A DNA stretch of 36,630 bases, taken from NCBI RefSeq assembly GCF_009932395.1, contig NZ_LSRS01000005.1, positions 1-36,630 on the forward strand. The letters run 5' to 3'. The position numbers were made by a program, and so were the translations under genes. Origin of the DNA: Sporotomaculum syntrophicum (GTDB lineage: Bacteria; Bacillota; Desulfotomaculia; Desulfotomaculales; Desulfallaceae). This document shows positions 32,630 to 36,630 of the stretch, in pieces. Within the stretch, counting starts at the first letter, position 1, and the number at the start of each line of letters is the position of its first letter. The notes beneath the pieces are model-generated. The model made no database searches, was not told where the DNA came from, and saw nothing but the letters and a program-made list of their open reading frames with translations.

Positions 32630-32961
32630 GTGAAGGATTTAAATACATGGGCGGGCAGGAGTACCTTTAGCTATGCAGGTTCTGTTAAAGAAGGTACAAA
32701 GATCATGTATGGCCAAAGCCGTTCGGTTTATATAACTGCGGAACATTACGAAAACTTACTTAAACAATTTAGTGGAAAAGAAGTAAATATTGGGACTTCA
32801 AGGGATAATCCAGCAAGAAATAGTGTTGGAGAATGGTTAATGAAAACGTTACCAAAACAGCTGTAGCTTCATATATTGGACCTATTTTAATAAACGAGGG
32901 TTATGCCGAAAAAGCAAATGATCTCGAAATTAGGTTTAAATCAGTAGCAGTTTGTTTATGA
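32630..32961 (+). pseudogene. Small protein of HNH cassette, frameshifted (copy 1)
   Basis: From GTG 32630, with AAGGGGTGG upstream, the open frame gives 78 residues: MKDLNTWAGRSTFSYAGSVKEGTKIMYGQSRSVYITAEHYENLLKQFSGKEVNIGTSRD... ending SVGEWL. If one A is restored at about 32839 (TTAATG from TTAAATG), the protein continues NENVTKTAVASYIGPILINEGYAEKANDLEIRFKSV and ends at 32961, about 110 aa. The 78-aa form may still be made. A second damaged copy is at 35512. In both places a copy of the HNH gene end lies just upstream, so the two genes probably belonged together. Function unknown. Confidence 0.62.
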
Positions 32962-33059
32962 TGTCTTGAAACGAGTTTAAAAGACCTGTTAAAAGGGTTA
33001 AGCGTATTAGGTAAACGATGTAAAGATGTAGGGGCATTTTTACATCATGGAGGTTTACT

Positions 33060-33440
33060 ATGGGGAAATATGATAATCTATTGCAATACATAAGTTATTT
33101 TCAAGAATCAAAAGAATTTTGTACCTGGGAAGCTTCTAACGAAAAACCTGATAGTATTCCGTGGGGATATCCAGAATATGATGATAAGCTTACACAATTT
33201 ATTGATGACTTTTACAAAACAGATTTGCTTAAGCAGGATTACCTGGAGTTTTTAGATAAAAATGTGGCAAGGTTTGAAAATATCGAAGATGTTATCGGTA
33301 AGGCGGATTTTGAAACCTTAAAAGCAATACTAACCTATTATGTTAGACAAGAAAGGTTTTCTGATGGCCTTTGGGCTACTGCAGCTGAAGAAGGAATTTT
33401 TTTAAAGCTCCTAGAGAAGTTATGTCAATTTGATAAGTAG
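33060..33440 (+). CDS. DUF6508-like protein
   Basis: A 126-aa soluble helical protein. The pattern PWGYPEYDDKLTQFIDDFYKTDLLKQDYLEFL, then IGKADFETLKAILTYYVRQERFSDGLWATAAEEGIFLKLLEKL, fits what I recall of DUF6508, a family of unknown function often found among phage or defence genes. GGAGG lies six bases before the ATG. The frame is intact. Confidence 0.62.
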   Translation: MGKYDNLLQYISYFQESKEFCTWEASNEKPDSIPWGYPEYDDKLTQFIDDFYKTDLLKQDYLEFLDKNVARFENIEDVIGKADFETLKAILTYYVRQERFSDGLWATAAEEGIFLKLLEKLCQFDK

Positions 33441-33550
33441 TTGGTAAAGAGTGCAATATGTCAAAGGCAAAACATGGCTGAGGGCTAACCTGTAAAACTG
33501 CCCCCTTATGTATGAGGCCCTGACAAAACACTAATACGGACATAGTTGAG

Positions 33551-33681
33551 GTGATTTCTGGTGAAAAAATTGACTTTGTCGGATACAGAAAACAAAATAT
33601 TGCATGGATTCATAAAAAGAATTTATTAACGTTGCTGAAAAAGTCACAAGAGAATATAAATATGCAGGTCTAATTGATTGA
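33551..33681 (+). pseudogene. Broken remnant of unknown gene
   Basis: One frame reads VISGEKIDFVGYRKQNIAWIHKK; the next reads EFINVAEKVTREYKYAGLID and stops at 33681. Joined at about 33622 they form a sensible protein end. There is no start codon with a ribosome site. It lies just upstream of the mrr remnant. Family not recognised. Confidence 0.45.
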
Positions 33682-33709
33682 ATTAACTAGAGAAGGAGAA
33701 CAATGCAGC

Positions 33710-34606
33710 ATGGCAATACCCCGCTACAACGAAATGTACCGTAATTTTCTTGAATGCTTGAAGGACGGACAACCGCATAAAAGCAAAGAGGTCAGAGAGG
33801 CTGTTGCTGCTGCTATGTCGGTAACGGAAGAAGAGCAAAAAAGGCTGCTTCCAAGCGGGAAACAGGCAATGTATGATAACCGATTTGGATGGACTCGCAC
33901 CTATCTCAAAAAGGCTGGGTTGCTCGAAAGCCCATCCCGTGGAGTATTTGTTATTACTACAGAGGGCAGCAATCTGTTGGCAGAGAACCCTGCCGTTATT
34001 AATGATGATCTTCTCATGCGCTACGAGAAGTTTTCGCTTATTTAAAAATCCAAGTGCTAATGGCAATGATAGACCTGTGGCAGATAGTACAGAAGATACA
34101 CCACAGGATCAAATAGATAATGCATTCAAAAAAATAATACAAATCTATCTGATGAGTTACTCTCTGAGATCATGAAACAACAACCATCATTCTTTGAGGC
34201 TTTGATGGGCTATGGTGGTTAGCTAAAAGATGCAGGAACTGTTGTCGGTCAAAGCGGCGATGAAGGTATTGATGGTATTATTCGAGAGGATAAACTTGGA
34301 TTTAACCTCATTTACATACAGGCCAAGCGTTGGGATATAAGTAAATCTATCGGCAGACCGGAAATTCAAAAATTTGTGGGGGCATTAGCTGGCCAGGGTG
34401 CGACCAAAGGTTTATTTATTACCACAGCACAATTTTCGAATGAGGCACTCGCATACGCCAAAAAACAACATACCACAAAGGTTATTCTAGTTGATGGCGT
34501 CATGCTTACTAATCTAATGATTGAATATAATCTTGGTGTTTCAATGGAAACAGTTTATGAAATTAAACGGATAGATACGGATTTCTTTAGTGACGAAAAT
34601 AATTAA
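33710..34606 (+). pseudogene. mrr: Broken mrr restriction endonuclease
   Basis: From ATG 33710 (GAAGGAG upstream) the first 112 codons match the Mrr N-terminal wHTH domain (MAIPRYNEMYRNFLECLKDGQPHKSKEV... RTYLKKAGLLESPSRGVFVITTEG). A frameshift near 34040 leads to FKNPSANGNDRPVADSTEDTP, and another near 34133 to LSDELLSEIMKQQPSFFEAL. Part of the linker is lost, an in-frame TAG follows GYGG, then the nuclease domain runs to 34606 with GQSGDEGIDGII and YIQAKRW, the D/Q-x-K site of Mrr. Mrr enzymes cut methylated DNA. With three or more lesions it cannot act as a whole, although the N-terminal part is open for 112 codons. Confidence 0.88.
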
Positions 34607-34647
34607 TCAGTAAATGGAAGTTCTATAATGGACTTGTAATAACAATA

Positions 34648-34755
34648 ATGTATGGCCAAAAACTTCCCGAAGGTGCCGGCCAGCAGCCCAGAGATGCCGG
34701 CAAAACAGTGCCGCTGATGGTTATGCCGCTTAAGAAATCTGCATCAGACAAATAA
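34648..34755 (+). CDS. Very short frame or gene remnant
   Basis: Thirty-five codons from ATG 34648: MYGQKLPEGAGQQPRDAGKT, then VPLMVMPLKKSASDK. It is richer in GC than its surroundings and coding-like, but has no clear ribosome site. It is probably the end of a lost gene. The next gene's ribosome site follows directly. Confidence 0.3.
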   Translation: MYGQKLPEGAGQQPRDAGKTVPLMVMPLKKSASDK

Positions 34756-34768
34756 ACGGAGGAACATC

Positions 34769-35359
34769 ATGTCCAAGCAAATTGATCATGTATGTGATCT
34801 ATGTCATAAGGCAGTGGTACAAGTCCACTTACAAATATATAAAGGAAATACTTTACATATTTGCCTGGAGTGTAATAATAACCTTACAGCGGAGTTAATG
34901 GGATTAGAACTGATGCCTTTTCAACCTGGTATTTATGAGTTTTCAGGCATAAGAGGTAAGAAGTATAACTTTAGCATTCATAGAAAAATAAATCCTATAG
35001 GAATCGTATACGAAGCCAATGAAGTTACTAAAGGTGATTCTCCTGGGTTCCAGATTGCTGTAATGGATTATGTAAATTGTGATCAGCAACTACTATTTGA
35101 AAAACTCAAAGCAAAGATAAAAAAGGCAATCTTTAAAAGGTATCTGGAAACCAGTACTGCTCCTTACGGGAGTAAGGTTGTCAGTATAAAAAACCGTGAG
35201 GTTGTCGGCAGGTTTGAATACGACGAAGATCATGATCTTCCTAAACTTGTGATAGATGGTAAGCTATTCTCATGGGAAGAGTTCGGTAGGATGTTAAATT
35301 CATCTGAAGGGTTTCAGTTTCAACTGAAAATATTTGATATTACGGATGACATTATATAA
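34769..35359 (+). CDS. Zinc-ribbon protein of unknown function
   Basis: A 196-aa protein. The N-terminal zinc ribbon is CDLCHKAVVQVHLQIYKGNTLHICLECNN (residues 9-37), with four cysteines. The rest is alpha/beta (NFSIHRKINPIGIVYEANEV; VVGRFEYDEDHDLPKLVIDGKLFSWEEFGRML). The layout recalls recently defined DUFs (DUF7686/DUF7713-type), but I am not certain. GGAGG precedes the ATG. The frame is intact within a region of broken genes. Confidence 0.6.
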   Translation: MSKQIDHVCDLCHKAVVQVHLQIYKGNTLHICLECNNNLTAELMGLELMPFQPGIYEFSGIRGKKYNFSIHRKINPIGIVYEANEVTKGDSPGFQIAVMDYVNCDQQLLFEKLKAKIKKAIFKRYLETSTAPYGSKVVSIKNREVVGRFEYDEDHDLPKLVIDGKLFSWEEFGRMLNSSEGFQFQLKIFDITDDII

Positions 35360-35370
35360 ATCCGTCTGAA

Positions 35371-35486
35371 TAAGGCACGGCATCCAGCAACTGCATGATC
35401 AGAAAATAATTCTGCCGAAAAGCAGGCTGCTCTGGCCGGATCAAAACAGGCTGGAGGTCAGGTATAACAAATTCCGGGAAGTGGGT
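35371..35486 (+). repeat. Copy of the HNH gene 3' end
   Basis: This block matches 30977-31092 with only scattered changes and encodes GIQQLHDQKIILPKSRLLWP and on to FREVG. The catalytic part is missing. It is followed, as at 32568, by the small-protein gene. Confidence 0.85.
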
Positions 35487-35511
35487 TAGTTGAATAAGGA
35501 GCGTTGATATT

Positions 35512-35652
35512 GTGAAGGAATTAAATACATGGGCGGGTAAGAGTATGTTTAGCTATACAGGTTCTTTGAAGGAAGGGACAAAGATCCTTTATGGACAAGG
35601 GCATACTGTATATATCTGCGGAATATTATGAAGCCCTACTTAAACAATTCTG
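35512..35652 (+). pseudogene. Small protein of HNH cassette, broken (copy 2)
   Basis: From GTG 35512, with AAGGAGCG upstream, it reads MKELNTWAGKSMFSYTGSLKEGTKILYGQGHTVYI, clearly the same protein as copy 1. A two-base loss in a TA run near 35610 shifts the frame; restoring it gives SAEYYEALLKQF and a stop at about 35652. The last half of the protein is absent. Confidence 0.8.
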
Positions 35653-35731
35653 ATCAAATCGATAATTCCTTGGGTACAATAGATTCCATAATAATGATGA
35701 AAGACTAAAGCTTAGAGAGGAAGACATTGCC

Positions 35732-36630
35732 ATGAAAAATGAATTAGCTTTAAAGTATGGATGTAACCCTAATCAGAAGCCATCCAGAATCTTTATGGAA
35801 GACGGAAGTGAGCTTCCTGTTACAGTATTAAATGGTAAGCCAGGATATATTAATTTCCTCGATGCCTTGAATGGCTGGCAGTTAGTGTCTGAATTAAACA
35901 ATGCCACAGGACTTCCGGCAGCAACATCTTTTAAACATGTTTCACCGGCAGGTGCGGCAGTTGGACTGCCCTTAACGGATGTTGAAAAAAAGATTTACTG
36001 GGTGGAGGAGGGCGAGTTAACGCCACTGGCAATGCTTATGCCAGAGCAAGAGGCGCTGACAGAATGAGTTCATACGGAGATTTTATTTGTCTTTCCGACG
36101 TATGTGATGTTGCAACGGCAAAACTCATTAAGGTAGAAGTTTCTGATGGTGTCATTGCTCCAGGATTTGAGCCGGACGCTTTAGAAATCTTAAAGAGCAA
36201 GAAAAATGGTAAGTACAACGTAATCCAGATTGATGCTGCGTATCGTCCTGAGCCAATTGAGCATAAGCAGCTATTTGGCATCTCCTTTGAGCAGGGCAGA
36301 AATGAATTAAAGATTGATCAGGATTTGCTTAAAAATGTAGTAACAGTGAACCAACAAATTCCTGATTCAGCCAAGATTGACCTGGTGGTTGCATTAATTA
36401 CCTTAAAATATACCCAGTCAAATTCAGTATGTTATGCCAAAGGTGGACAGGCCATCGGTATAGGTGCTGGACAGCAGTCAAGAATTCATTGTACGAGACT
36501 GGCCGGCAACAAGGCCGACAACTGGTTCCTTCGTCAGTCACCAAAAGTACTTGGCCTGCAATTCTTAAATGATATCAGACGTGCAGATAGAGATAATGCC
36601 ATTGACCTGTATATTGGCGATGAATACTTG
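35732..36630 (+). pseudogene. PurH-like AICAR transformylase, frameshifted, runs off the edge
   Basis: Stand-alone AICAR formyltransferase (the transformylase half of PurH, without the IMP cyclohydrolase half), which makes FAICAR in purine synthesis. From ATG 35732 it reads [21 protein letters not shown]... [16 protein letters not shown] (the K-H pair is catalytic) up to LTPLAM. There one G is missing at about 36034 (AATGCTT for AATGGCTT), so this frame ends at 36067. The next frame carries on [32 protein letters not shown]... to the window end (YIGDEYL). Apart from this one base the sequence is well conserved, so a sequencing error or very recent mutation is possible. AGAGAGG precedes the ATG. 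Confidence 0.82.

Noticed and set aside
33683-34066. 127-codon frame on the minus strand
   Set aside because: Antisense to the mrr N-terminal domain, which is clearly recognisable on the plus strand.

Overview
The window looks like a chromosomal stretch of an anaerobic, spore-former-type Firmicute, probably a Clostridia/Peptococcaceae (Desulfotomaculum-like) organism. This is inferred from Gram-positive Shine-Dalgarno sites, the family mix (FmdE, DUF2935, SPFH with a ribbon-helix-helix partner, PadR/permease-prefix pair, ExeA-type transposon ATPase), Mn2+ and molybdenum-cofactor riboswitches, and moderate-to-low GC. No rRNA, tRNA or CRISPR array was seen.

Layout. 1-2050: a VanRS-type two-component system on the minus strand, with no vanHAX genes in the 221 bases downstream. 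2140-2460: a palindromic repeat and a broken ABC ATPase. 2477-4235 (minus): SPFH protein, ribbon-helix-helix protein and DUF3784-like/PH membrane protein. 4236-5105: remnant-rich DNA. 5106-6023: DUF2935 protein. 6286-6426: yybP-ykoY Mn2+ riboswitch leading into a nonsense-broken UPF0016/GDT1 Mn exporter. 6757-9741: membrane-anchored hypothetical, nucleotidyltransferase, secreted-type hypothetical and HEAT-repeat protein. 9806-10807 (minus): BASS/ACR3-type transporter. 10923-10985: perfect 30-bp hairpin.

11080-15223 is the most interesting metabolic unit. A Moco-type riboswitch with terminator precedes an SsuBAC/NitT-like ABC transporter, a TrmO/TsaA methyltransferase-like protein with a divergent FmdE-like tail, and a full FmdE protein. 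The five genes overlap or are tightly spaced and read as one Mo/W-cofactor-linked operon; the transported molecule is not known.

15481-23430: a partial copy of the nucleotidyltransferase gene, a B12-binding radical SAM protein, a DUF2975/YozG-like HTH pair, an ECF sigma/anti-sigma unit with a second degenerate sigma-like gene, a DUF2269-like membrane protein, a PadR/permease-prefix pair and a zinc-ribbon/OB-fold protein.

23865-27480: a Mu/TniA-type transposon (DDE transposase, AAA ATPase, 87-aa protein, frameshifted DUF6431-like gene). A 17-bp motif repeats at its left end and occurs inverted at its right end.

27854-35650 is a decayed defence-like island: truncated HsdR, an intact DUF6602 nuclease-like gene, an IS3 element abutting an HNH gene, an intact wHTH plus PD-(D/E)XK nuclease pair, a twice-occurring 'HNH tail + small gene' cassette, a DUF6508-like gene, a heavily broken mrr and a zinc-ribbon protein. 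The window ends in a frameshifted stand-alone AICAR transformylase (PurH-like) gene that runs off the right edge.
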